This document shows, one piece after another, positions 7,501 through 15,607 of a stretch of 20,992 nucleotides of DNA. Numbering within the stretch: the first letter of the stretch is position 1; the number at the start of each line of letters is the position of its first letter. The notes beneath the pieces were generated by a model. That model was given only the letters and a program-made list of their open reading frames with translations, was not told where the DNA came from and did not search any database. The stretch is from contig CADBXH010000055.1 of the NCBI GenBank assembly GCA_902798605.1, forward strand, positions 1 through 20,992. Direction: 5' to 3'. This DNA comes from an uncultured Ruminococcus sp. GTDB taxonomy: Bacteria > Bacillota_A > Clostridia > Oscillospirales > Acutalibacteraceae. The translations under genes and the position numbers were made by a program.

Positions 7501-10500
7501 GATCAGCAGGAAAAGCTCGACAGCTTTAAGACAGCAGCAACAGAGGAGCTGAGCGTCACCCTGCTGCACAAGCTCTTTGAAAAATCCGCGGAAGAAAATG
7601 CGGACAAAACCGCGTTGATCGCTTTGGACAAGACCCTCACCTATCGCGAGCTCAACGAAAGCGCCAATATCGTCGCCAACAACCTGATCGGCAGGGGCGT
7701 CAAGACCGGCGACAGCGTAGCCCTCCTGCTGCCCAGAGAAAGCTGCTTCTTCAGCTGTATGTTCGGCGTGAACAAGGCAGGCGCGGCGTTTATCCCCTGT
7801 GATCCGCAGTATCCTGCCGACCGTATCAACCACATCATCACCGATTCCGGATCATCCTTCATCATCACCACCGCAGACAAGCTTGCGGATTACCCTGCCG
7901 AGAAAGCAATCGACGTCACCGATATTCTAACCGGCACCAACACCTCGAATCCCGACGTCAAGATGAGCGATGATGAACTCAGCTATATGATTTATACCTC
8001 CGGCTCAACCGGAAAACCCAAGGGCGTAATGCTGCGTCACAAGGGTATCTGCAACTACCTTATACCCCACCCGGCAAACACCCATATGTACCATATCAAA
8101 CACGACATCACCACATATCTCAGCGTCACAACCATCTCATTCGATATGTCCTTTAAGGAGCACGCCGCCACATTCTGCAACGGCAAGACGCTGGTATTCG
8201 CCGGCGAGGATGAGATGAACGATCCCCGCGCGCTCGCCGAGCTGATGGTAAAATACGACGTCGACTGTATTAACGCCACACCCTCGCGCTTACAGCAGTA
8301 TATGGACTACGCTCCCTTCAAGGAAGCGCTGTCAAAGTGCAGGCTCGTTATGTCAGGCGGCGAGGGCTACCCGATGTCACTCAGAGATAGCATAGCATCG
8401 TGCTCCGACTCTATCCGCATTGTCAACACCTACGGACCTACGGAGATCACCGTCTCCTGCAACGCGGCTGATCTGACAAACGCCGATTATGTGACCGTCG
8501 GCAGGCCGCTGCTTAACTACCACGAGATAATCGTTGACAAGTTCGGCGATCCCACGCCCTACGGTGTGATCGGCGAGCTGTATATCGGCGGTATCGGAGT
8601 CGCGTGCGGCTACCGCAATCTTCCCGAAAAAACTGCCGAAGCATTCGTAAACTACAACGGACAGCGTATGTACCGCTCGGGCGATTACGCCAAGTGGGAC
8701 AAGGACGGCAACGTTTATATCCTGGGCAGACTGGATAACCAGGTCAAGCTCAGAGGACTGCGTATCGAGCTCGGCGAGATCGAAGGTCTCATCGCCGCCC
8801 AACCGCATATCAAAAAGGTCGCCGTTATTATCCGCAAATTAAACGGTCAAGATAACCTGTGCGCTTACTTCACCGCCGACGAGGAGATCGACATCGACTC
8901 ACTCCGCGACGAGTTGAAAAAGCACCTGACTCACTATATGGTTCCGACGGCGTATCTCCAGATGAACGAGATGCCTATCACCGCCAACGGCAAAACCGAC
9001 GTCAAGAAGCTCCCCGAGCCCGTACCGGTCAGCCTCGGCGAGTATGTCGCTCCCGCGAACAAGACCGAGGAATTCTTCTGTGAGTCCTTTAAGAAGGCGC
9101 TAAAGCTCGACAAGGTCGGCGCTACCGACGACTTCTTTGAAATCGGCGGAACATCGCTGATCGTCACCTCCGTAGTGCTCGACGCTTCCGAAAACGGCTA
9201 TGAGATCACCTACGGTGACGTATTCAAATACACCACTCCGCGCGCGCTGGCAGAACTGTTTAAGGACGGAGAGGTCAACGATACCAATAAGCTTTTTGAT
9301 TTTGACGATTATGACTATACAAAGATAAACGAATTACTTTCCAAAAACACCGTTGATGCCTTTTTGTCCGAACCGCTCCGCGACGTCGGAAACATTATGA
9401 TCACCGGCGCAACGGGATATATGGGCGCTCATTTGCTCGCAGAATTCCTTAAAACCGAGAAGGGCAAGGCATACTGTATGATCCGTAAGGGCAAGTTTGA
9501 CACTGCCCGCGAACGTTTGGAAAATATTATGTTCTACTACTTCGGCACGGATATGGAGAAGGAATTTGAAGATCGCGTCGAGGTAATAAACGGTGACGTA
9601 ACAGATTATAAATTCTTTGAACCGTTTGAGAGCCTGCCTGTTAACACAGTTTTCAACTGCGCGGCAAATGTTAAGCATTTTTCAAACGGTACTGACATTG
9701 AGGATATCAACGTCGGCGGCGCTGTCAACTCCATTAAGCTGTGCGAAAAAACCGGAGCAAGGCTTATTCACTTCTCAACGGTTTCGGTTTCCGGCACAAC
9801 AGATGATGTTGAAAAGCTCAGCCGCGGTGATCTTGACGAGCGGTCGCTGTACTTCGGTCAGACTCTCGACAATAAATACACGTCGTCAAAGCTCATGGGC
9901 GAGCGCAAGGTCCTTGAGGCTGCGGCGGACGGCTTAGACGCTAAGGTCATCCGCGTCGGCACGCTCGCGGCGCGTGAATCGGACGGTGAATTCCAGATCA
10001 ACTTCCTCACCAACAACTTTATGGGCAGACTGCGCAGCTATAGCCTGCTCGGCTGCTTCCCCTACGCGATGATCGAAAACCAGGTTTGTATGGGACCGAT
10101 CGACCGTTCCTGCGAAGCTTTCTTAAAGCTTGCAAAAACTCCGCAGGCTTGCTGTGTATTCAACGCGGTCAACAATCATACTCTGCCTCTCGGCGATATC
10201 ATCCGTCAGATGAACAAAAGCGGCAATAACATTAAATTTGTTGAGTACGATGTGTTTGCCGAGGCGCTTAACGAGGCGCAGAAGGATCCCGACAAGGCGG
10301 CTATTCTTTCGAGTATGACGGCGTATATGAACACCGCCCACGGCAAAAAGATCGTCGCGCTGCCCTGCAAAGCGAACTATACCACTCAAATCCTTGCACG
10401 TATGGGCTTTTTCTGGAACGCGAGCAATGAAAAATATGTAAATGACTTTATCAATGTTCTGCGTGGCTTCCTGTTCTTCCGCAAGGATAACCTCAAACGA

Positions 10501-10503
10501 TAA
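4570..10503 (+). CDS. two-module NRPS with terminal thioester reductase (A-T-C-A-T-R)
   Basis: A 1977-residue cytosolic synthetase. A1 covers about 1-480 (Y-T-S-G-S-T-G-K-P-K-G near 136-146, M-Y-G-Q-T-E near 264, N-G-K-L-N-R near 452). T1 has its carrier serine at S511 (L-G-G-D-S). The condensation domain, about 565-990, has H686-H687-I-A-F-D691-G. A2 is about 1010-1500 (Y-G-P-T-E near 1288). T2 has S1529 (I-G-G-T-S). The reductase, about 1600-1977, has G1613-A-T-G-Y-M-G1619 and the catalytic set T1737, Y1770, K1774. No loading C domain and no thioesterase are present, so the chain should leave as an aldehyde by NAD(P)H reduction. Aligned to GrsA, A1 has Val in place of Asp235, so its acid probably lacks an alpha-amine. 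A2 keeps the Asp; my hand-read A2 code is D-M-K-N-V-S-T-V-S-K, with no substrate that I recognise. The start is TTG, with AAGGA nine bases before. No phosphopantetheinyl transferase gene is nearby. Confidence 0.93.
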   Translation: MNGIIERIVNNVKDYPNFPIINDSVSNTGYTFKEFDLAARRIASKLSRLGVSRRDFVTIELPRNKEYIASMYAVWMVGAAFAPLSPTYPEDRLAYIREDCHATATINEKFLRGIENEAPIEEIVFPDPSDPSLLIYTSGSTGKPKGVLHSHAGICASVMRYIGYIDVPEGSRAALGAPFTFVASVQGIFSPLCSVISAYLMPYEAMRDPVLLADYVYDNQINRVFISPKMLRVFKQKGNSLKIVFTGSERVSNIYSDEFDIHVMYGQTESAGAVLGYKIDKPLDNTPIGKPIGDVRAYILDENGAEADEGELCLAGIFSDGYLNLEEQTAKTFVDNPFKDSDGFDTLLKTGDIVRRLDDGNILFLNRKDWMVKINGQRVEPGEIEAIIKNTEGVHDAAIKDFKNQYGQVYLVAYYVEDSPVDPEDLKASISEKLPSYMIPAFFVKLDKLPVNANGKLNRNALEAPEAGSFKNEYIAPETDMQKVLCSAFEAVLGIENVGVDDDFFALGGDSIKCAMVAEKCGVYKITTADIFAGKSPRMIERLLIKKASAKTRVKKSKKVRVYPLTPFERGMYLEQKLNESSIVYNLNIAAIIKGSDIETVKASLNSVFKAHEAFTSYYGEENGLPVRILSDKLPKIVEKTAESREEVIAIIDGYDEPFNLNTGIPVRPTLYTVSDGSIILHLAIHHIAFDGGSAKTFVSELIEGLNGNEITASEFDLSDLYDDNTDDKHDSGMAFYKELFKDGVPVNEMPVKGKRPKVHPLSDREITFDYNNEALKVIDNTARRYSVTEFELIFSAVSMVLGKYTASEDVVLGIPTNMRPNDADNVIGMFVNTAPVRVKPVRAAAISDYLNSVSIAVRNATYGASLPFEEVVGEFVKQRDESRNPIFDVSVNFMWNPPAYDKDGLSVELYSPLQKMSRDIGIVIRKGEKGLHFMIQYSSELFEDAVIENFIGQLKYTISLLSGDAMTVRHALVLPADQQEKLDSFKTAATEELSVTLLHKLFEKSAEENADKTALIALDKTLTYRELNESANIVANNLIGRGVKTGDSVALLLPRESCFFSCMFGVNKAGAAFIPCDPQYPADRINHIITDSGSSFIITTADKLADYPAEKAIDVTDILTGTNTSNPDVKMSDDELSYMIYTSGSTGKPKGVMLRHKGICNYLIPHPANTHMYHIKHDITTYLSVTTISFDMSFKEHAATFCNGKTLVFAGEDEMNDPRALAELMVKYDVDCINATPSRLQQYMDYAPFKEALSKCRLVMSGGEGYPMSLRDSIASCSDSIRIVNTYGPTEITVSCNAADLTNADYVTVGRPLLNYHEIIVDKFGDPTPYGVIGELYIGGIGVACGYRNLPEKTAEAFVNYNGQRMYRSGDYAKWDKDGNVYILGRLDNQVKLRGLRIELGEIEGLIAAQPHIKKVAVIIRKLNGQDNLCAYFTADEEIDIDSLRDELKKHLTHYMVPTAYLQMNEMPITANGKTDVKKLPEPVPVSLGEYVAPANKTEEFFCESFKKALKLDKVGATDDFFEIGGTSLIVTSVVLDASENGYEITYGDVFKYTTPRALAELFKDGEVNDTNKLFDFDDYDYTKINELLSKNTVDAFLSEPLRDVGNIMITGATGYMGAHLLAEFLKTEKGKAYCMIRKGKFDTARERLENIMFYYFGTDMEKEFEDRVEVINGDVTDYKFFEPFESLPVNTVFNCAANVKHFSNGTDIEDINVGGAVNSIKLCEKTGARLIHFSTVSVSGTTDDVEKLSRGDLDERSLYFGQTLDNKYTSSKLMGERKVLEAAADGLDAKVIRVGTLAARESDGEFQINFLTNNFMGRLRSYSLLGCFPYAMIENQVCMGPIDRSCEAFLKLAKTPQACCVFNAVNNHTLPLGDIIRQMNKSGNNIKFVEYDVFAEALNEAQKDPDKAAILSSMTAYMNTAHGKKIVALPCKANYTTQILARMGFFWNASNEKYVNDFINVLRGFLFFRKDNLKR

Positions 10504-10517
10504 GAAGGGTATGAGCA

Positions 10518-12251
10518 ATGAAACGAAAAGGTACACTTCTGAATAAAAAATATCGCAGTTTGTTAGTTGCTACGCTCGCTATGACTGCTTCAACATACCT
10601 GTCGAGTATCTTAGACGGCATTATGGTCGGTCAAATACTCGGCACGGTACAGCTGTACGCCATCAATCTTACAACTTCCGTTATTTTTTTGAGAACTATT
10701 CCGATCGCGATGTTCACCTTCGGCGGCAATACGCTCTCGGTCATCCACAAAAGTAAGCGAGATCAAAAGTCAGCCGACGCGGTGTTTACACTGTCGTTTT
10801 GGGCGGGGATACTCTCTACGGTTTTGATTTCAATAGTCGGTATCGCAACGATGGTCCCGACAGCTCAGCTTTTGGCTCAGGGCAAAGAAGAGCTTGTCGG
10901 ATTGGTTATCGATTACCTTCTTCCGCTATGGGTGCTTACTCCGCTTGTAGCGGCAGTAAACCAGACAGCGGCATATGCCAGGACCGATGGTTTGCGCAAG
11001 CTCGCGACCGCGCTTCCGATCATCGCTAATGTTATCAATCTGATTTGCGATTACATCTACATGGCGATTTTCGGCTGGGGAGTCGCAGGTGCAGGCTGGG
11101 CTACCGTAACGGGATATGTTGTCGGAGTCTTCTTGACGCTGCTGTATTTCAAATCAAAAAAGCGCACTGTGCACTTTACGAAGGCAGCGCTTAAAAAGAT
11201 GAAAATGCTTGGAAAGATTTTCAGCGTAGGACTTCCTTCTGCGCTTATATATGTATGCAACTTCCTGCGGCTGTTTTTTACAAACGCTATTATCCTTTCA
11301 TATACCGGTGTGTTGGGCGGTAAGATCGCCTCGGTTTCATTTTCACTTAACAGTCTCGCGTTTATTTTGGTCGAGGGCGCCTCAATGACGCTGCTGCCGA
11401 TCCTCGGCGCTCTGTACGGCGAAAAAGACGCTAACGGTCAGCGGATAACACTGCGTTACGGTATGATCGTCACCGTTGCGCTGTCGGTGTTTGTACTTAT
11501 AATTTCGGAGCTGTTTCCGGTTCAGCTCGCCTCGCTTTACGGACTCACCGATAAAGCTATTACCGATATTTTTTCGGTCACCTTCCGAATTTTTTCTATA
11601 AATATTCCGATTCTTGCTGTAATCTACGTAATGCGAACGTTTTTCCAGGCGACAAAGCAACGGGGACTTGCCAATTTGCTTGTAATGCTCGACGGCGTTC
11701 TAACCATTATTCCTCTTATGTATTGGTTCGCGCACTATGATATTTACTGGCTGTGGGGCGCTTTCCCTGTTTCCAAGGCTTTAACGGTGATAATAACCCT
11801 TATCGCTATGGCGATCAGCAAAAAGGTCAAGCATAAAAAGAATATTCTCGGTATTGAGGAAGAGGACGGCGTAATGTACGACTTCTCGATCAATAACGAT
11901 ATCCCCGAAGCGATTCGCGCGTCTGAGGAAGCTATGGCGTTCTGCAAGGAGAATAACGTTCCCGAAAACACCGTCAACGCTATCGGCGTGTCTGTTGAGG
12001 AGCTATGTCATAATATCGCGGTTTACTCTGAAACAAACGGCAACAGCGCCGTAGATGTGTGTGTTCGAGTAATGCCCGATATGATCAATGTCCGTCTGCG
12101 CGACGACGGGGCGGAATTTGATCCGACTGATTATATTGACAACAGCGGCAGGCGCATTACAGGCTTACAGCTTGTAAGAATGCTGAGCTCAACAATAAAT
12201 TACAATAGGGTATTGGGCTTCAATGTCACCAATGTTGCCGTAAGATATTAG
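10518..12251 (+). CDS. MATE exporter fused to an RsbW-like ATPase (anti-sigma kinase-like) domain
   Basis: Residues about 1-445 form a MATE-type efflux protein with about twelve hydrophobic segments (F-G-W-G-V-A-G-A-G-W-A near residue 185). A normal MATE protein ends there, but here residues about 455-577 form a cytosolic HATPase_c domain of the RsbW/SpoIIAB kind: an N box with E495-L-C-H-N499, a G1 box D529-D-G531, and a degenerate G2 box T-G549-L-Q-L552. It starts 14 bases after the NRPS stop. By context it exports the NRPS product. The added domain could phosphorylate or bind the STAS protein encoded at the operon's end, which would link export to a phosphorelay. Whether it hydrolyses ATP is uncertain because the second glycine box is incomplete. 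Confidence 0.9.
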   Translation: MKRKGTLLNKKYRSLLVATLAMTASTYLSSILDGIMVGQILGTVQLYAINLTTSVIFLRTIPIAMFTFGGNTLSVIHKSKRDQKSADAVFTLSFWAGILSTVLISIVGIATMVPTAQLLAQGKEELVGLVIDYLLPLWVLTPLVAAVNQTAAYARTDGLRKLATALPIIANVINLICDYIYMAIFGWGVAGAGWATVTGYVVGVFLTLLYFKSKKRTVHFTKAALKKMKMLGKIFSVGLPSALIYVCNFLRLFFTNAIILSYTGVLGGKIASVSFSLNSLAFILVEGASMTLLPILGALYGEKDANGQRITLRYGMIVTVALSVFVLIISELFPVQLASLYGLTDKAITDIFSVTFRIFSINIPILAVIYVMRTFFQATKQRGLANLLVMLDGVLTIIPLMYWFAHYDIYWLWGAFPVSKALTVIITLIAMAISKKVKHKKNILGIEEEDGVMYDFSINNDIPEAIRASEEAMAFCKENNVPENTVNAIGVSVEELCHNIAVYSETNGNSAVDVCVRVMPDMINVRLRDDGAEFDPTDYIDNSGRRITGLQLVRMLSSTINYNRVLGFNVTNVAVRY

Positions 12252-12255
12252 CAGG

Positions 12256-14055
12256 GTGGTGAGTAGTATAATAAATAAAGAACAAACAAACCAATCTAAA
12301 TATACTGCTGATCTGTTTCGCTCAGCCGAACAGCGCATCAATTTTGTATATATGATGCTGATGATCGCGCTTGAAGTGTCTGTATGGATTTATATTCTGA
12401 TAAATGAATTGGACGTTACGCGTTATTATTTTGGCATAAGAGCGGAAATCGTTCTGATGATCGGTATCATAGTCAACGCTATTTTCAGAAAAAAAAGTTA
12501 TCCGTGGATAAAATACCTAAATAATATTGTGATTATTATTGCGATTTTCTATCTCGGCGGTTTTTCTGAATTGATAACGCCGCTGTTCATTTTTATTCCG
12601 TTTATAAACAGTTTTTATTTTCGACCGTATTTTACACTTGTTACCGGACTGGTATGCATTTTTATGATGTATATTTGCTTTATGTCGATAGTTGTTTCGA
12701 TGTTTGATGAAAACGGAGAAATTGTTTATGACTTTTTTGCAATTGTTCGGTCAGCGTTTGACTTTTCAGACGAATCGGTCGTTATGATATTTCAAAACCG
12801 CAGTTATATATTTATAACAGTGATCGTTCTGGTGGCCGTTTCGATATATCTTTCTTTCAGCAGCAGACGATTTACGATCCGTCAAGGCGAGCTGATGAGC
12901 AAAAATCTCTCTACCAAAGCCGAGCTCAATGTTGCAAGGAACATTCAAGAGGGAATTTTGTCAACGGATTTTCCGGATCATTCCTCATACGCGGTATGCG
13001 CCGATATGACGCCTGCCGCTCAGGTCGGCGGCGACTTTTATGATTATTTCACCGTAGACGATACCCACATCGCTGTCACGATTGGCGATGTATCAGGTCA
13101 CGGAATGGCAGCCGCGCTGTTTATGACGCTGACAAAGACGCTATTGAAGGTCTATGCGCAGGCAGGCTATCAGACCGACAAGGTCATGGCGAACGTCAAC
13201 CGCTATCTGCTTAAATCGAATCCCGAGAAGCTGTTTGTCACCGGGTGGATCGGTATTCTCGATCTCACAAACGGCATCCTCTCATACACAAACGCGGGTC
13301 ATAATCCGCCCATACTGATACGCAAAGACAGCGAGACCGATTATCTGCAAAATAAACCTAACTTTGTACTCGGCGTGCGCAGGAGGGTCAATTACACCGA
13401 AGAACATATCAAGCTCAGCGTCGGCGATAAACTTATACTATACACCGACGGCGTGACTGAAGCGCAGTCTCCCGACGAGGACTTTTTCGGCGACGAACAA
13501 TTTCTTACGCTTGTCCGTTCGGCGGGCGGTCAGGATCAGTCAGCGCTTGTACACACTATCCGATCCGCCGTCGATAACTTTGAAAACGGAAAAGCGCACT
13601 ATGACGACGCTACGATCCTCACACTGTTTTTCAAGGAATATCTCAAGGCGGAGCCTATGACGAGCAAAACATTCTTTTTGAATAAAGAAACCTTCGACAG
13701 CGTGCTCAGCTATATCGAAGCCTGCTGCCGCGAGTCCGGCTGCGATGAAGAAACGATCGGTCAGATCACGATAGCGTGCTCGGAGATACTTTCAAACATC
13801 GACTCATATGCCTACGAAAACGGCGGAAATGTTGAAATACAGTCAAAATGCCGCGATAACCGTATGACGCTCATATTCAGGGACAACGGTCAGCAGTTTG
13901 ATCCTCTGCGAAAGCCGGATCCCGACGTTACCCTGTCGCTGAACGAACGTCGCCGCGGAGGTCTCGGTATCTATATCGTTAAAAAGCTGATGAGCGACGT
14001 CAGTTACGAATACATAGATCGGCAGAACGTTCTGACGATCACAAAGGATTTTTAG
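12256..14055 (+). CDS. membrane SpoIIE/RsbU-type phosphatase fused to an RsbW-like ATPase domain
   Basis: Six hydrophobic segments (about residues 30-215), a short linker helix, a PP2C phosphatase (about 225-460), then an HATPase_c domain (about 470-599). Metal-binding PP2C residues are visible: G-G259-D260-F-Y-D, G277-D278-V-S-G-H-G, Y-T-D398-G-V-T-E and Y-D450-D451-A-T. The ATPase part has E510-I-L-S-N514, D543-N-G545 and G568-G-L-G571. It would remove phosphate from a STAS protein and may also phosphorylate it, with the membrane part sensing a signal. Four bases separate it from the MATE gene. The start is unclear: GTG at 12256 or 12259 has little ribosome site, whereas GGTGGTGAG would suit a rare ATA start at 12268. 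Confidence 0.9.
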   Translation: MVSSIINKEQTNQSKYTADLFRSAEQRINFVYMMLMIALEVSVWIYILINELDVTRYYFGIRAEIVLMIGIIVNAIFRKKSYPWIKYLNNIVIIIAIFYLGGFSELITPLFIFIPFINSFYFRPYFTLVTGLVCIFMMYICFMSIVVSMFDENGEIVYDFFAIVRSAFDFSDESVVMIFQNRSYIFITVIVLVAVSIYLSFSSRRFTIRQGELMSKNLSTKAELNVARNIQEGILSTDFPDHSSYAVCADMTPAAQVGGDFYDYFTVDDTHIAVTIGDVSGHGMAAALFMTLTKTLLKVYAQAGYQTDKVMANVNRYLLKSNPEKLFVTGWIGILDLTNGILSYTNAGHNPPILIRKDSETDYLQNKPNFVLGVRRRVNYTEEHIKLSVGDKLILYTDGVTEAQSPDEDFFGDEQFLTLVRSAGGQDQSALVHTIRSAVDNFENGKAHYDDATILTLFFKEYLKAEPMTSKTFFLNKETFDSVLSYIEACCRESGCDEETIGQITIACSEILSNIDSYAYENGGNVEIQSKCRDNRMTLIFRDNGQQFDPLRKPDPDVTLSLNERRRGGLGIYIVKKLMSDVSYEYIDRQNVLTITKDF

Positions 14056-14063
14056 GAGGCTGT

Positions 14064-15260
14064 ATGTTAAAAACAAAAATCATCATTGCGGGCGATACGC
14101 TTCCTATGCCATGCAACTACGACCTGTTCAGCGCGGGAGATACCAAGGCGCTGTTCGGCGACCGGTTGTGTGAGCTGTTTGCTTCCGCCGACTATCGCGT
14201 CTGCAACCTCGAGGGTTGCTTTACCGACAGTGATACCCCGATTGATAAGATCGGACCTGCCATCCACGCGCCGACCGCGTCGATCAAGGGGATCAAAGCG
14301 CTCGGCATCGACTACGCGACTCTCGGCAACACCCATTCGATGGATTACGGCGTGCAGGGCTATCACGACACCTGCAAAACGCTCAACGAAAACGGCATAG
14401 GTCACTTTGGCTGGGGCGATAACGAAAATGAGGTCAAGAGCTACGTCACTATCGAGCACGCAGGCAGGAGGATCGTCCTATACAACACCACCGAATGTTT
14501 TGAAAACGCGCCCGGAAAAACTCATCCCGGCGTGAACCTATATGACGAATATCGCGTCCTCGGCGAGATAAAAGCCCTCAAAGAGTCCTGCGACTACCTT
14601 ATCGTTTTCTATCACGGCGGTATTGAGGGGACGCATTATAACAGCGATATCATGCGCCGTCGGTTTCACCGTATGGCAGATAACGGCGCGGACGTCGTCC
14701 TCTCGCAGCACACCCACGCAATCGGCGAGGAGGAGCGTTATAACGGCGCATACTTACTCTACGGTCAGGGAAACTTCTGCTTTCACTTCCGCCCACAGGT
14801 CACACCGCTGCTTGCCGAAGGCTTGGTGCTGGAGCTTGATTTTGACGACCGCAGCTTTACCGCAAAACCTCACCGGATACTCCGCACCGAAAAGGGGTGC
14901 GTATATGACGACAAGCAGGAGCTTGAGGCCTTTTACGCGCGCAGCAAAACCCACGACGCGCTGCTCGCGGGCGATGATACAGCTGCAAAGGAATTCCGTG
15001 AAAGCTTCGGCAAGGACTGTATGAACTGGATGCCCACATTTTTTTGGGCGATGCGCGGTAATAATCCCGAGGACGATGAAAAACGCGCGTCACTCTCCCC
15101 CGGGGAGTTCGCGCAATATCTAAAAGCCTCCTATTCGCGTAAACAACTGCTCGGAATACAGATGTTCCTTCGCAACGAGGAATTCAATGAAGTAGGCAAC
15201 CAAATCCTCAGCGATCTGCTGAGAGAATCAAATACAAAGGAGATCACTAATGACAATTAA
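14064..15260 (+). CDS. CapA-like metallo-hydrolase family protein, cytosolic form
   Basis: A 398-residue protein with the calcineurin-like fold motifs of the CapA/PGA_cap family: A-G-D11, N48-L-E50-G, G-N89-T-H91-S-M-D-Y-G, Y-H184-G-G-I-E188, S-Q-H216-T-H218 and Y-G-Q-G-N-F. True CapA proteins of poly-gamma-glutamate capsules are membrane anchored; this one begins directly with the first strand and has no signal or anchor, and no CapB or CapC gene is near. An AGGAGG site lies five bases before the ATG. Its C-terminal 100 residues are extra helix. In this operon it may trim, activate or detoxify the NRPS product, but that is inferred from position alone. Confidence 0.82.
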   Translation: MLKTKIIIAGDTLPMPCNYDLFSAGDTKALFGDRLCELFASADYRVCNLEGCFTDSDTPIDKIGPAIHAPTASIKGIKALGIDYATLGNTHSMDYGVQGYHDTCKTLNENGIGHFGWGDNENEVKSYVTIEHAGRRIVLYNTTECFENAPGKTHPGVNLYDEYRVLGEIKALKESCDYLIVFYHGGIEGTHYNSDIMRRRFHRMADNGADVVLSQHTHAIGEEERYNGAYLLYGQGNFCFHFRPQVTPLLAEGLVLELDFDDRSFTAKPHRILRTEKGCVYDDKQELEAFYARSKTHDALLAGDDTAAKEFRESFGKDCMNWMPTFFWAMRGNNPEDDEKRASLSPGEFAQYLKASYSRKQLLGIQMFLRNEEFNEVGNQILSDLLRESNTKEITNDN

Positions 15261-15546
15261 GGTTTATGAAGAAAACGGAAAGCAGGTCATCGCGCCCGAG
15301 GGCAAGATCGACCACGTCACCGTTGAGAAGTTCGAAGAAAAAATCACCGAGCTGTGCAAAGCGAATGATACCTTGACGCTGGATATGGCAGGCGTTGAGT
15401 ATGTCAGTTCAGCCGCGCTGAGAGCGATCCTGAACGCCAATGATCTGCTCAGCGGCAAGGGTGGTCTTACGATCAAGAACGTCAATAATAAAGTGATGGA
15501 GATCTTGAGGATCACAGGCTTTTCCGATTATCTCGACATTCAGTGA
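15250..15546 (+). CDS. STAS-domain protein (RsbV/SpoIIAA-like anti-sigma antagonist)
   Basis: A 98-residue single STAS domain. The conserved loop Y-V-S53-S54-A-A-L-R holds the serine that RsbW-type kinases phosphorylate in this family; S54 aligns with Ser56 of RsbV and Ser58 of SpoIIAA. The Asp that usually precedes it is Ser53. It overlaps the CapA-like gene by 11 bases, with AAGGAG seven bases before the ATG, so production is tied to the operon. Its likely partners are the two ATPase domains and the phosphatase in the same transcript. No sigma factor gene is in the operon, so the final target is open. Confidence 0.92.
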   Translation: MTIKVYEENGKQVIAPEGKIDHVTVEKFEEKITELCKANDTLTLDMAGVEYVSSAALRAILNANDLLSGKGGLTIKNVNNKVMEILRITGFSDYLDIQ

Positions 15547-15560
15547 GAAAAAGAAAATGG

Positions 15561-15600
15561 GGCTGTCGCAAATCGAAAGAATTTGCGACAGCCTGATTGT
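15561..15600 (+). terminator. terminator of the NRPS operon
   Basis: GGCTGTCGCAAAT (15561-15573) pairs perfectly with ATTTGCGACAGCC (15581-15593) around a seven-base loop, 15 bases after the STAS stop. The tail TGATTGTTAT is only moderately T-rich. An A-rich run precedes it. Confidence 0.75.
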
Positions 15601-15607
15601 TATGTAG

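Noticed and set aside
12766..13950. Possible sigma factor hidden in or near the relay genes
   Set aside because: All three frames on both strands of the relay genes were considered from their translations; none shows sigma region 2 or 4 features. The only sigma-like gene is at 1691, outside the operon.
15561..15593. The 13-bp hairpin after the STAS gene as an IS630 terminal repeat
   Set aside because: No matching inverted copy is visible at the other end of the IS630 remnant (16080-16180), and its place after the operon suits a terminator.
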